Counted from the first letter of the stretch, positions 23,131 through 35,005 are shown. The stretch: 64,000 bases of DNA from Trema orientale (GCA_002914845.1 JXTC01000003.1:3141828-3205827), one strand, 5' to 3'. Translations and numbers: made by a program. The notes: generated from the letters alone by a model not told the origin.

Positions 23131-23425
23131 TTTTTAGCTAATAAAACTATAAACAAAATACCAATGTAGAAAAATATTACCTGAAGTGTTCTAAGGGTGT
23201 TGGTGAGAAGATCTTCAAATCTAGATAAAACTGTAAAATTTCATCAAAACAGGGACTTTTATGCAAAACTCTCAATTCCGGACGTTGGCCGCAGTAGGTG
23301 GCGCAAGATGGGGACGTGCATTGTGAGACTATGATGCGGATGAAAAATTGCTGCCATTGAATCAATTATTGAATGGTTGGATACAACTCATAAAATAGAC
23401 TTGATCGCATTGATAAAACAGCTTA
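23131..23425. other. Intergenic; no gene seen
   Basis: Short stretch between the gag-like relic and the solo LTR. It may be part of the same relic but has no readable motif. Confidence 0.4.
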
Positions 23426-23430
23426 CCATC

Positions 23431-24172
23431 TGTTGGAATTGTTTAACTATAAGTGCAAAAAGATATGCTAAAGTCCCACATAGAGAGAAGATAAAGAGTC
23501 ATAGCTCTTTATAAGAGAATACCTTTCTAGTGGACCAATGATGTGGTAAGTGAAGGGACATGCCTACACAACTCGCACACGCACGCGTGCGTGGCGTGGG
23601 CTGTGAGGCTGTAGAGGCGCTTTTGGCGCTTATTAGGCGCACTTGGCACTTGACACGTGTCGCGTGGAGATTAAATGCTGCTATTAATATTTATTTATTT
23701 TTATTTTTATTTTATAAAATAAAAATAAAATAATTCTAATTTGAATTTCGAATTTATGAAAAGATGTGACTTTTCAGAATTAGCATTCAAATTTGATTTT
23801 TCTGAAAAGATGTGACTTTTCAGATATAGCAGCAATAAAATAACAACTGTTTGTATCAACAGTTGTATGTGTTGATGAATGGATGCCATTGAGTCTATAT
23901 TAAGGGAAATCAGAAAACGTTTAGTAAGTAGAATTTTTCCTTTCGTTTCAGTTTTTCTCTATTCCTTCTTTACCAGATACTCAACTGAGTTCTTATGTTC
24001 TTTCTGTAAAATTTCTAGTTTTGCTTACTGGAAATTTACGTGAGGCTTGTCATATCCTGAGAGCTATTTGCTACTGAAACCCAAAGCAATCTCTACGGAG
24101 AGGGGGCAAATAACGCTTTAAAAAAAGCGTACTTCTTTACGTGTTTCAAGTCTCCAATATATTTTCTTAACA
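23431..24172 (+). mobile_element. Solo LTR, 742 bp, with 5-bp target duplication
   Basis: It begins TGTTGGAATTG and ends TTCTTAACA, and is bordered on both sides by CCATC (23426-23430 and 24173-24177). Inside are a GC-rich patch (about 23570-23665), a direct repeat containing GAAAAGATGTGACTTTTCAGA (about 23757-23778 and 23804-23832) and a TATA-like TCTATATTAAGGG near 23895. No internal coding region accompanies it, so it is the product of LTR-LTR recombination. Orientation is assumed from the TATA-like box. Confidence 0.85.
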
Positions 24173-24177
24173 CCATC

Positions 24178-24504
24178 CAAAACTATACCCTCCTATCCTG
24201 CAAATACGTTACCCAACAGAGCTCAATTTTCATTCATGACTCCTCTCTCTCTCTATAACTATTATTTCCTTTACCGATTAGTATCGTGTTTTTTTCCCCC
24301 CCCCAAAGCCTCCCTTAACCTTACTCTCCACCTCCAACCCGAACTCCACACCCACCTCCGGCACCAACAGTCATCGCCCCCCATCGCCGACAAATATGAT
24401 AACAATTTAAATAGCCGAAAGTTACCTTAAAAGAAAATTTAACAGGAGAAGAATAAGAAATTATAGCAAAAGTTAGCCATTATAATTATGCTAAAATTAA
24501 GGAA

Positions 24505-24546
<42 letters not shown>
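24178..24546. other. Intergenic with CT- and AT-microsatellites
   Basis: A short CT-repeat near 24243-24256 and an (AT)n tract at about 24510-24546. No gene. Confidence 0.6.
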
Positions 24547-24550
<4 letters not shown>

Positions 24551-24862
24551 CCAATCTAGTAGGTTTTTTTTTATTTATATCTTTTTGACCAATTAAAATT
24601 TATCATGCACGTTTTTTATAGTAAAAAATAAAAAAAAGAAATAACATTAATAATACATGTCTTTTCATATACATCATTATAACTGTAAAATTTATTATGC
24701 ACGTTTTTTATAGTAAAAAATAAAAGAAGGAAATAGCATTAATAATACATGTCTTTTCATATACATCATTATAACTATCAGATTATTGTTAGATGATGAT
24801 CTAACGACTAAAGAAAAATATTTATACATAAGTAAAACAAAATACATACGAGATTGGCAACC
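24547..24862 (+). mobile_element. MITE of the GGCACCAAT family with an internal duplication
   Basis: Left end GGCACCAATCTAGTAGG plus T-run; right end ACATACGAGATTGGCAACC. They form an imperfect inverted repeat. An internal unit of about 90-95 bp with ATGCACGTTTTTTATAGT and AATACATGTCTTTTCATA occurs twice, near 24600-24688 and 24695-24775. Both sides are AT-repeats, so the target duplication cannot be read. Confidence 0.65.
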
Positions 24863-25467
24863 ATATATATATATGATTGATTCTAAAATAGGTATTCACT
24901 TCATACCAATTTCTCGGAGAACAATCAATTAGCCAACATTGTTTTTATGGGGCAAAAAAAAAAAGGCAATTAAATCCTTGACTTTTACTGGATGCAAAAA
25001 AAAAAAAGAAAAAGAAAAAAGCCCATCAATCCCGAGATTTTTGAAAATCCAATTGAACAAATTTATGCTATATCTTATGGTGCAATTGGCATTGATCAAT
25101 TGACATAATTTACAGAGTTAAAACCTGGCAAGGAAACTCAAGAAGGTCAGTGGAGATGAATCCCAAACGAACTTGGCTTACGATTTAATCTTGATTTTGT
25201 TTATTTGATTTCATATATTTGAAAACTTGCCAAAGGTATGATCGATCAAATCACCCTTTTTCTTTCAGCTTTTCTTCGTAACTTTTTTATTTTTTCTTTT
25301 GAAGTTCCATTTAACAGGGTATTATAAGAAAGGATGAGATTCATGGTAACTTAGGCTTTCCTCCAACAAACTAAAACTTGTCCTCACACGAGCCCCTACC
25401 ACTCGGGCCCTTACTATGGTCTTTCCCTCATTAATTAATTGAAAATATTTCAAACAATAATATGTAT
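24863..25467. other. Intergenic, no gene seen
   Basis: Some A-runs near 24955 and 24998. No coding or repeat feature was recognised. Confidence 0.5.
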
Positions 25468-25476
25468 GATTGAGAT

Positions 25477-25809
25477 GGGTAAACTGCAAAAAAAAAAAAA
25501 AAAAAAAAACCCTGAGATTTGGATGTTATATAATTTAAATCCTGAAATTTGGACTCTGCAAAATAATACCCTGAATTGACTTTTTGAATAACTTTAATTG
25601 GTAACAGACAATAATATCCTCAAAATTAAGGAGAATAATAAAGACTAATCAAGATTTAATGGAGGATATTATTATTTTTTCGTCATTAAAATTGGTCAAA
25701 AAGTCAGTTCAGAGTATTAATCTTTAAGGTATTATTTTATGAAGTCTAAACTTCATTGTTTAAATTGCATAATACCCAAACTTTAGGGTATTTTTTTTGT
25801 TATTCACCC
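25477..25809. mobile_element. Non-autonomous Mutator-type MITE, about 333 bp
   Basis: Ends are GGGTAAACTGCAAAAA and its imperfect complement TTTTTTGTTATTCACCC. The 9-bp flanks GATTGAGAT (25468-25476) and TATTGAGAT (25810-25818) match at 8 of 9 bases, which fits a Mutator-type target duplication. Further in, CCCTGA..TTTGGA segments pair with the far side. Non-coding. Confidence 0.6.
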
Positions 25810-25818
25810 TATTGAGAT

Positions 25819-27028
25819 TGTTCTATAATTAGTTTTTTTTTTTAAATTTTAATTCAAAATAGAAACAACAAAATTTGTAAATTTTTTTAAAATTAACTAA
25901 TGATTAATGAAGGGTACTTCAGTATTTTTACTTGCTCAGTACACATTTACATAGATTTAAAGAAAATCAAAAAATCAAAAATTCTGTTATTTTTTTAGAA
26001 AAGTAAAAAATAATAGTATTTTTTTTCCTTATTATGTGAGATATTTTAGTAGTTTTCATATGTCGAGTAATACGACATTATGGTGGAAAGTTATATTTTT
26101 ATATATATAATGCTCTCTTCTTTTTAAAATGTACATTGCATCTTCAAGGTTATCTTTTTCTATTTATCACTCAAAAGTGGGGCCAGTGATTCATATTCTT
26201 GTATTGTGTTTGGGTCGACATGAAATACTCTGACCCAAATACAACACGATTAAAATAGACGTGTCAAAAATCTAAATCTGAATACGACACAATTAATAAA
26301 GTATAATACGATACAATAAGTGCAACTTGTTTAATAAATGCATAATTTATTATTATGACCTATTTGACATGATTACTCAAATTTAATACAACTATGATCT
26401 AATTAATTCAATTAAATGTAATTAAATATGTTTATAATTAATCAAAATCATATTTAAAACATTAAAATATTAATAAGTGTGTTATATGTCGATATGATAC
26501 ATTTAATCAAACATATTACATAAGTTATTTTCGGATTAAGCAGGTTCACCAGAAACTCACCCGTTTATTATTCGTGCCATGTTGTGTAGAATAACAAATG
26601 AGTCACTCGAACCCTTTTATTTCAAATTATTTTCAAGTCATATCGTCGTGTCATGTAAAAAATTGTCGGTCCTACCTTCGAGCTTATCATAAGTATTATT
26701 GCTTTGATTTCTGACTCTTTGATCCTTATCACTTTTTGAATATAACGTTTACCTAATTTGTTTGTAATTTTGCATCCTGATTATTATTATTTTTTGCTTA
26801 CTTTTAAGAGAATTTGCATCCTAATTCTGAATATAATGTATTTTTGTTCATATTTTATTTTGTCATCATTTTCCCAGAATTTTTTTTCCCCTTTTTGAAA
26901 GATGCCGTATATCAATAGTCTCCTTTCTCTATGTCTTTGTCAATATATCTCAAGCTTGGAACTCCCCCACTTCAAAATTAAAGTGCTGAACTGACCCTAA
27001 GTAGGTCTTAATCAACCTGTCATCAATT
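25819..27028. other. Intergenic; possible degenerate hAT-type MITE at about 26170-26690
   Basis: Between 26170 and 26690 there are GGGTCGACATG, CTGACCC, CGTGTCA and TCGTCGTGTCATG motifs resembling the hAT-type element at 46.8 kb, but the ends are not recognisable. The rest is featureless. Confidence 0.3.
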
Positions 27029-27198
27029 ACATTTTTGTGCTTTATAATTAGTAAGTGTCCAATCTAGGGGGGAAAAAGGAAAAAAGAAAAAAAGAAGAGA
27101 GAGAAATGAGCAACATTTTTGTGCTTTATAATTGGTAAGTGTCCAATTTAGGGGGAAAAAAGGGAAAAAAAAAAAAAAAGAAGAGAGAGAAATGAGCA
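27029..27198. repeat. Tandem duplication, period 84 bp
   Basis: Two adjacent copies start ACATTTTTGTGCTTTATAAT at 27029 and 27113 and end GAGAGAGAAATGAGCAA. They differ by a few bases and by the length of the A/G-rich tract. Confidence 0.85.
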
Positions 27199-28900
27199 AG
27201 AATGATGCCGATTAAGACAATGATTTTTTTAATTATTTTTTAAAAATACAAAAAATCCTACAAAGAAACTTTAAAGTATGAACGATGTTTAACCCCAAAA
27301 AAAAAAAAATCATAAAGAAATATTTACAAACAAGGCAGGGCATGCTTCCATGACTAAATGCGATACATGAGGCACCCTCGGGAATCTTCCTTTTTGATTA
27401 GTATTCACGTCATTATGTTACAGTAAAAACAAAAGGAGGCTTGCTTATGAAATAATACATGTTTTGTAACGTCAAATTACATCATAATCGTATCAAAACC
27501 AGACAAATTTGTCCAAATTTGATTAAATCCCGATGGTTTTAGAATGTAATACACTACTATACTTCCCTCAAAAAATAATGTACACTACTAAAAGGGTAAG
27601 ATATTTTATATATTACCATCGAATTTCATCCAATTCCAAAATATGGATCCTTTTAGAATTTTTATGGTGTAAAGCAGTAGCACCAGGAGATATTGATAAA
27701 AACAGTTATCGTCATTTTACGCAAATAATGATTTTATGGTATTGCCCAGTTGTAACCACATAGACATTCACCTATTATATTGAGGTTAATTGTTTGACCA
27801 TCCATCCTTTGTAAAACAATCATCGGAAAAAAAAATGTTGCCGCCCGACTTAATGATATACTACCAATGAACAATTATAAAATTTAGTATAATTTTTTTA
27901 TTGTTTGTTCATGATACCTCAAATATTTTGGTAAGGGAAATTCTAAAAAGCACCTTATCTAAACAAACTTGATGTATATGTTAGGGTAACGTTATACGCT
28001 AATTGGTGTATTTATAGGATGGCTTTATTGGTACTTTCTATTTTTTGCCCTTTTTCCCACCTCGTTTTTAATTAAGAGGAACTATATTTGCACACCACAC
28101 AACTATTAAGATACCTGTAAAATATAAAAAGATAAGTTAGGTCAATAAATCAAAAGTCATAAAACACAAAAAATTATGAGAAAAACAAACAATTAACATG
28201 AGATAATAAAACACAAGATATTAAAAAAAAATAAAAAGTAAAACAAAACAAACTGGGTATCGAGTAAAGAAATTTCACTTCCTCTATTTTCATTTTAGAT
28301 TAAATAGATTATCAAAAAAATTAGAACTAGAGAAGCTGAATTACGCATAAAAAGTAATTTTTTAAAAAATAATAAGGCAAAAGATGGAAAGAAATTTTGA
28401 GTGGAAATGTTTCTTGTAAATTGAAAAAGAATGAGAGTTCTTTTTTTTTCTTTCTTAAATTATCTTTTTTAGTTATTTTATTAATCAACAAGTGCCTTTA
28501 TGTGAAGTTAGAGTGTACATATAATCTCCCATTAATTAATTGTTTCATACAAAAATATCCTATGCAAAATGACATAAATGCACATATGTATAATTAGAAA
28601 TAAAATTCTTTTTATCATACTACTTCGAATACATTTGGTAGAACAACTATGTCTTAAATTTTAAGATCCCATACCGTAGATTTTGAATTTAATAAATTGT
28701 TTTTTTTCCTCTCTTCTTTATATAATTAGATGATGATGTAATTGTTTTCTTTTTAAAAATGGGTTAAACAAAATGATAATAGATTTAAGAGTGTTTTCCC
28801 TTAAAAGGGGAAAAAAAAGGGAATTCTAAAGGAGTTGGAATTAATTTCACATATTGATGATTTTATCACATCGACAATAATGCCAAAGGGTCGCCTTTAT
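27199..28900. other. Intergenic, no gene seen
   Basis: AT-rich with chance ORFs of up to 76 codons and no conserved motif. Confidence 0.5.
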
Positions 28901-28986
28901 ATATCCAATGGTAAACGATCAGATCACAACATTTATACGTAATATATCCAATGATAAACGATCAAATCACAACGTTTATACGTAAC
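28901..28986. repeat. Tandem duplication, two 43-bp copies
   Basis: Each copy starts ATATCCAATG(G/A)TAAACGATC and ends TTTATACGTAA. The copies at 28901-28943 and 28944-28986 differ at about four positions. Confidence 0.85.
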
Positions 28987-29764
28987 TAAGCATTTATCGT
29001 CTCTTTTGCCTTTTTCTTCCTCATTTGTTTCGGTCCTCTCTGTGCATATTTTGTTCTTTAATGAAACTTTGAAATTTTATTTGATTGAAAGAAGGACTAA
29101 AAGGGCATCACAAGTGTTGACATGAACAAAGTCATAAAGTTTCAATTCCTATTAAGAAAAGAAAATTGTGGGCTTTGGGTAAAAAGAATCAAAATCATCA
29201 ATCTTAATGCTATTTTGTCAATTTTACTTTATAATAAAATATATTGCTTATTAAGAAATAATATACATGCGTTACAATCTTGAAGATGAAGACAATGGAA
29301 ATTAGAGAAAGAGGTAATGGAGAAGTTTTATAAATAGTAAGATATTGACTACAAAGATGGAAAAAGAAATTCTAGTTTTTGGCAATTTTGGATTTAATGA
29401 AAATAGTTAGTTTTAGGAAAGAAAATTTTAAATTTTGTGAGAAATTTCTTTAAAAAAAGGGGTTAAAATGGGTAGGAAGAGAAAAAAAAATACTGGTGGC
29501 AATAAAATGGGTAGGAATTTTTTGCTTTTTTATTTTAAAAAAAAAAACTTATATGGTAAGAAATCACTACTAGATCTTATATAAATGGGTAAATAATATC
29601 TGCTAATAGTAAATATTTCAAAGTTTGTCTAAACTATGGATTACATTCAAATCATTAGATTGAGAACAAAAGTTCACATGTAAAATACGTTTGGCCAAAA
29701 GAATTTAGCACTAGTAGCCACTTGAACTGTAATTTTTTTCACATCTCCTAACATATATTACAAA
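28987..29764. other. Intergenic, no gene seen
   Basis: AT-rich sequence without recognisable features. Confidence 0.5.
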
Positions 29765-30138
29765 GGCCCCGTTTGTTTCAACCATTCCATTCTATTGAAA
29801 TGGAAAATCTATTTGAATGTGTGTTTGTTTCAATAATTCAGTTTTTCCATTCAAATGATTTTTTAGAATGTGTGTTTGTTTCAACAATTCAGTTTTTCCA
29901 TTCAAATGGTCAATCCAAAAAGTTAACCATTGGAATGGTTTTTTTGTATCTTGAATAAGAATGGAGGGGTAAGAATATAGGGAGAGAGGTGTTTTTAAAT
30001 GGTCCATTCCAATGCTCCCATTCTAATTACAGCACATTCCACTATTTTTTCCATTCAAATGTCTCCCATTTCAATTATAACACATTCTATAATTTTCATT
30101 CAAATATACACATTCAAATAGGCGAACCAAACGGGCCC
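29765..30138. mobile_element. MITE with GGCCCCGTTTG / CAAACGGGCCC ends
   Basis: The termini GGCCCCGTTTGTTTC and (complement of the right end) GGGCCCGTTTGGTTC are imperfect inverted repeats of the kind seen in plant PIF/Harbinger (Tourist-like) MITEs. A unit of about 52 bp, GAATGTGTGTTTGTTTCAA plus AATTCAGTTTTTCCATTC, is repeated at about 29815-29860 and 29867-29912. The target duplication is unclear. It lies about 150 bp upstream of the TATA box of the DUF1645 gene. Confidence 0.6.
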
Positions 30139-30284
30139 AAAATTATATAAAAAAGACATTCTATACGGCAAGATATTTATATTTTCTCATTAAAAAGAGA
30201 AATGGAAAAAAAAAAAAAAAAAAAAAAGAAGAAGATGCGAAGTGACCCTAGTGCTTCTTTCTCTCCTCTTTAATTTCAGCTTGC

Positions 30285-30294
30285 TATATATATA
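30285..30294 (+). promoter_or_regulatory. Probable TATA box of the DUF1645 gene
   Basis: TATATATATA in GC-richer surroundings, about 250 bases before the start codon. The leader between them is C-rich (pyrimidine-rich), typical of plant 5' UTRs. Confidence 0.5.
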
Positions 30295-30479
30295 GGAGCA
30301 TCTAGTGCCGTACCTTAACGTTGACACGGCGCATCACTATTCTCATTCGCTCCCAACTCCCTCCCTCCCACCTGGACCACCCAAATCTACTATACTATAA
30401 CACTATACACGCTTCACTTCCAAACCCTAGTCGCCATTACTCCTCTTCTGCAACTCTTCAAGGACTCATTTCCTTTGCC

Positions 30480-30527
30480 ATGCGAGTGAAACCCTTTTCA
30501 CTTTTTACAGAAGCTTTGTTATTCTGA
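30480..30527 (+). CDS. Upstream ORF of the DUF1645 gene (15 codons)
   Basis: An ATG at 30480 opens 15 codons and ends in TGA at 30525-30527, eight bases before the main ATG at 30536. If the transcript starts near the TATA box, scanning ribosomes meet this ATG (context GCCATGC) first, so it could lower translation of the main frame. The peptide has no recognised family. Whether it is translated cannot be seen from the sequence. Confidence 0.4.
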   Translation: MRVKPFSLFTEALLF

Positions 30528-30535
30528 CCGGAGAA

Positions 30536-31906
30536 ATGGCCTCGGCCGCCTGCGTCAACAACATCGGGGTCTCACCGGAGAACTTCCTCGACTGCCCTCC
30601 GGCGACGACTTCCTACCCTTCCTACGGATGGCTCAGCCCTCGAATCTCTTTCAGCCGGGAGCTCCCCGACGGCGATCCCCTCGGCCTCTCCGGCGACGGG
30701 GCCAATAGGCCGTCGGATCCGCCGGAGGCGCTAGATCCGGAGTCCTCCGCCGCCGATTTCGAGTTCCGGCTTGAAGATCCGGTGGCCATGCTCCCCGCTG
30801 ACAAGCTCTTCTCCGACGGGAAGCTCGTCCCTCTGCAGCTCACCTCGGTCAAACCCTCGTCGTCGGTCAGCGAGACGGCGACCTCGTCAGGGATTCTGTC
30901 GCCGGAGACGGGGAAGTTCCGCCGGAGAAACGAGATCTCCGGTACCGACCCTTACTTGTTCTCCCCCAAGGCGCCGAGGTGTTCGAGCCGGTGGAGGGAG
31001 TTGTTAGGGCTAAAGAGACTCTACAACACAAACCCTAACCCGAAGACCGATCCTCACAAAACGACGTCGTCGTCGTCTTCTTCGTCGTCGTTCAGCTCAA
31101 ACGCTCCCAAATCTCTCAAGAACTTCCTCCACCGAAGCTCGAAATCTTCGTCTTCATCCTCATCGTCTTACTCTTCTCTAGAAGCTTCGTTGAGCTTGCC
31201 ACTGTTGAAGGACTCGTCCGACTGCGAGTCGGTATCGCTATCTTCACGCCTATCCCTCTCCTCGTCATCGTCAGGCCACGAGCACGACGATCTCCCGAGG
31301 CACTCGCTCGACTCGGACAAGCCCAACAGCAACCCGATTTCGCTACACCGGAACCCGAACAACCCGCCGAGAATGCGGATGGTCAAACCCAGACCCGCCT
31401 CCGTCTCATCCGAGAATCTCAATCTTAAGCCGATGATCGACCATCAGACGGCCTCGACGAGAGTGGGGCGGAGCCCAATGCGGCGGTCGGCCGGGGCAGC
31501 AGGAGGAGGAGGGGAGTCATCGAGTGGGGTAGGGAGCAGGGGAGTCTCGGTGGACAGCCCGAGGATGAACTCGTCGGGTAAGATCGTGTTCCAAAGCTTG
31601 GAGAGAAGCTCGAGCAGCCCGAGCAGCTTCAATGGCGGACCGAGATTCAAGCACCGCGGAATGGAGCGGTCGTACTCGGCCAACGTGAGGGTCACTCCGG
31701 TTCTCAACGTCCCGGTTTGCTCGCTTAGGGGGTCTTCGAAATCGGTCTCCGTCTTCGGGTTTGGCCAGCTCTTCTCGTCTCCGCAGAAGAGATCGGACGG
31801 AAATGTTAACGGTGGAAACGGCAAAACAAACGGCCACGGCCACGGCAGGAGCCGGTCCGACCGAACCCGGTCGAAACGGAACCCAACCGAACCGAACCAG
31901 TGTTGA
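30536..31906 (+). CDS. DUF1645 family protein (456 aa, single exon)
   Basis: An intronless ORF in an island much richer in G+C than its surroundings. Residues 75-101 (FEFRLEDPVAMLPADKLFSDGKLVPLQ region) and 147-164 (APRCSSRWRELLGLKRL) are the two conserved blocks of DUF1645. The rest is Ser/Asn/Pro-rich and probably disordered, with serine runs at about 186-225 and a basic C-terminus (RSRSDRTRSKRN). There are no signal peptide or membrane segments. DUF1645 proteins have no defined biochemistry; rice SGL in this family affects grain length and stress tolerance. The start ATG (GAGAAATGG) has a good plant context. No partner genes lie next to it. The family assignment is secure; the function is unknown. 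Confidence 0.88.
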   Translation: MASAACVNNIGVSPENFLDCPPATTSYPSYGWLSPRISFSRELPDGDPLGLSGDGANRPSDPPEALDPESSAADFEFRLEDPVAMLPADKLFSDGKLVPLQLTSVKPSSSVSETATSSGILSPETGKFRRRNEISGTDPYLFSPKAPRCSSRWRELLGLKRLYNTNPNPKTDPHKTTSSSSSSSSFSSNAPKSLKNFLHRSSKSSSSSSSSYSSLEASLSLPLLKDSSDCESVSLSSRLSLSSSSSGHEHDDLPRHSLDSDKPNSNPISLHRNPNNPPRMRMVKPRPASVSSENLNLKPMIDHQTASTRVGRSPMRRSAGAAGGGGESSSGVGSRGVSVDSPRMNSSGKIVFQSLERSSSSPSSFNGGPRFKHRGMERSYSANVRVTPVLNVPVCSLRGSSKSVSVFGFGQLFSSPQKRSDGNVNGGNGKTNGHGHGRSRSDRTRSKRNPTEPNQC

Positions 31907-34486
31907 AAAGAGCTGGAGAGGGGTAACGCTTCAAGACCGTTTTTATTTATTTTTATTTTTTTGGGTTTGAATTTTATTTTAGGTTAAATATTCTGATGCC
32001 CAATACCCCCAAAACGATAGTGTTTGTCATGATCAGAGAAAATTGGCTTCTAAGTTAGAATTGTAGGTGTAAATATTCCCCGGATTTTGATCTTGATTTT
32101 TTTTTTTAATTTTGTTATTATTGTGTTTTTTTTTTTTTCAAGTTTTTCTTGTTCGTTTCTGGGTATTGTTGTAGTTCTATATTCTGTACTAGCTCTAACT
32201 GTTTTAACTTTTGAATTTATTTTTAAAAAAAAAAGAAGCAGCTACTAATGTTTTATCAAAAGATTAGACTGTTGTTTTGTTCTTCTTTTTTTCTTCATGA
32301 TGAGCTTCTTTTCGTTCGTTGTATAGTTTTCCCGGAAAGTTGTCGAGAAAATCTAAAGCATAAAAAAACGACGTTTGTATGTCACGCGCATCAGGAGCTT
32401 GTTTAGTGGGCCATTTTTTAGTGGGCCATTTGATGTTGCATTGCAGCATATTGCTTTTGAGCTTGAGCTTATCTAATCTGTCACTATCCATGAATCATAT
32501 TGAATTATATTATATTATTCTTTTGTTTAATGAGATTTTTTTTTTGGTGATTTGTTGTTTTGTGAAAAGTTTGGGAAATGATGCCAAGATTCAAACAGTT
32601 GATCAGAGGCGCCAGCTATGCTGCTTTATAGAAATTTTTTTTCTTTGCACGTCAGTCTGATCCCAAACGCTTCTTATTAATATTACTCTTATTATTGTTT
32701 TTGTTTTGTTTTTTTTTGTTTCACTTTTTTATGTAAAAGAATTGATTATTTAAGTGAAGATATATTGATTAATAATTTAATGGATGGATGGGACTGATCT
32801 GCCTTAAGACTTGGTGGTCGGTAGTGGACCACATGTGGTCTATTATTAGGGTTTAAACATGCAATAGCTAAGTCTATTGAATAAAATAATTCAATAAATA
32901 ATGTACTTCTCTTGGACTGAAATGAATGCCCGTTTATTACTTAAAAGTAATCAATTTCAATCTCTTTTCTTTTTCTCATTTTTCTCATTTTGATTCTCAA
33001 TATTGATAGACTAGTTTTTTCATTTTTTTTTTATTTTTTTTTATTTACTGAATCCAATCCATTGTGCATGTGAATACAGCATTGTCACTGTTTTCCTTTC
33101 CCCCCCTTTTTTTTTCACTTTCTTTTTTGTATTTTGCTCACTATAAAAGTGACTAAAAAAAAAAGAAAGGGGCCAAACCATGGCGGAGCATCTTAGCTGC
33201 AGAATTTGGTGCAGAGTGGTCATTCCAGCTTGTCCATTGTCTATTCAGTATTGTCTGTCAATCTACTAAGACATATGCCTAACAAACAAAGATGACATAA
33301 AAATGTGTCTTTTTTTTTTTTTTCTTAGATAGTGTCTTTTTTTTTTGTTTTTAATTTGGACTTTAGGTTTAATCTTCCCATAGATATTAAAGATTAAAAA
33401 ATAACCGGTGTGAAGAGGGAGGGACTACTACGTACTACCTCCTTCCAAGACCTTTCCTTTTGGATCTGTGTTATTATTTAATTAATGAGTAACTTTTAGC
33501 TTTCACAGAAAAAGATATTAAACATTTGTTTAATGTTGTCTCCGGATTTTGAGATTTTTTGAATGATGTGGGTTTGACCGGGTCTTTAACCGACCTTCTT
33601 GGGGACACCATACCAATATACCCTACTTTTTTCGTTTTCACAAAAAGATCATTTTTCTTTTTATAAAAATAAAGTTAATAAATTGGGGGTTTTTTCGGCC
33701 TTGTTATGACAGAGATGATATGGGTCACAACCCCCACAACTTTCCCAATGTGTGCATTGTGAGACTGTCATTTGCAGGTTTCAGGGCTTCAAGCCCATCC
33801 CATGCCTTTCCCTAAGACAATTTTACTAACCCCCTAGTCCCACCACCACCATCTCAATCTTTGAAGCTTAAAGTTTTAAGTACTTTTGTAATAATGGGTT
33901 TTCTATATCTAGTAATTTTCATTATGAGCCTTTAGATTTTGGAATATCTTGCAAAATCATACCTTTCAGGGTAACAGAAATGCCATTTTGAATATGGAAA
34001 CTTATTTCATATTTTGCGATATAATTTCCACCCTCACTTGGTGTGAATAATCCCCAATTCATCATCAAACCGGTCCTGCAACACTATTCAATATTCACTG
34101 GTGAAATTGGAATTACCACAAAAGGTTCGTACACTTCAATAAATTGGCAGGTCAAATAGGATTACTAAACAGCGAATTGTACACTTTTTTGTAAGGAGGA
34201 ATTAATGTTGGGCATTATATTTTACTTTCTAATCAATTAGATTTCACATGTCTATTACTGCGGGACACTTCTAAAGTGAAATGTATGATAGGGACTTCAT
34301 AAACAAAACGTTGAGAACAATTTTACATTTGACTTCTTCATTGTGAAAAACCAAAAAGGGGAAATTTTTCTAAACAAGCACTTTATATATGTCAAATGTG
34401 GATTAGACGGAAACCTACTAGGGATTATCACGGGCAGTGTTCATCATTTTTCAGTCAAAGATTGCATATTTTATATATATATATAT
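31907..34486. other. 3' UTR of the DUF1645 gene, then intergenic DNA
   Basis: The first few hundred bases are T-rich and probably 3' UTR. Beyond, there are T-runs (near 33010-33040, 33310-33322) and chance ORFs only. Confidence 0.5.
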
Positions 34487-34495
34487 ATATATTCT

Positions 34496-34667
34496 GGGCG
34501 CGTCTACAGTAGGGGCGCCCCTACGTAGGGTCCTGTCTATTCACCGTTGGATGGGAATCTGTATATAAATAGATTCTCCACAGATTCCCGTTATTCTCCA
34601 CAGATTCCCATCCAACGATAATTAAGGCATGACCCTACGTAGGGACGCCCCTACCGTAGCCATCCCC
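34496..34667. mobile_element. Mutator-type MITE, copy 1 (172 bp)
   Basis: It runs from GGGCGCGTCTACAGTAGGGG to GCCATCCCC. The ends are inverted repeats (CTAC(A/G)GTAGGGGCG(C/T)CCC and TACGTAGGG). Inside, GTTGGATGGGAATCTGT is repeated in inverted form, so the whole element is one hairpin. It is flanked by a perfect 9-bp duplication ATATATTCT (34487-34495, 34668-34676), the size made by Mutator-type transposases. It has no coding capacity. Confidence 0.9.
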
Positions 34668-34676
34668 ATATATTCT

Positions 34677-34996
34677 ATAGCAATTTAATGAAACTATAAA
34701 TTATTCTATAATGATATTCAAGATTATTCTTTGAGAAGGATTGAAAAAAAAATATATCATCAATGTTTTTAAATTGGCAGATTTTATCAGTTTAGAGTTG
34801 AATCAGTATATTTTTTGAATTTGATCTAATTTTAAATTTATGCAAAACAGATGTTTTTTTTTTCCTTTTTTTTTTTTGGAGGGTAGATGAAGGGGAACAA
34901 ATGTCTCTAGCTTCATGCTAAACTTAACAAAGATTATGTTGTGTTACTTTTTCTACCGAATATAGCACTAATAAACATGCATATGTTAGCATGTCT
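34677..34996. other. Spacer between the twin MITEs, no gene seen
   Basis: AT-rich, with T-runs near 34853-34877. Confidence 0.5.
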
Positions 34997-35005
34997 TTCG
35001 AATTT

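Noticed and set aside
30622-31843. Several ORFs of 76-126 codons on both strands
   Set aside because: Shadows of the GC-rich DUF1645 coding exon.
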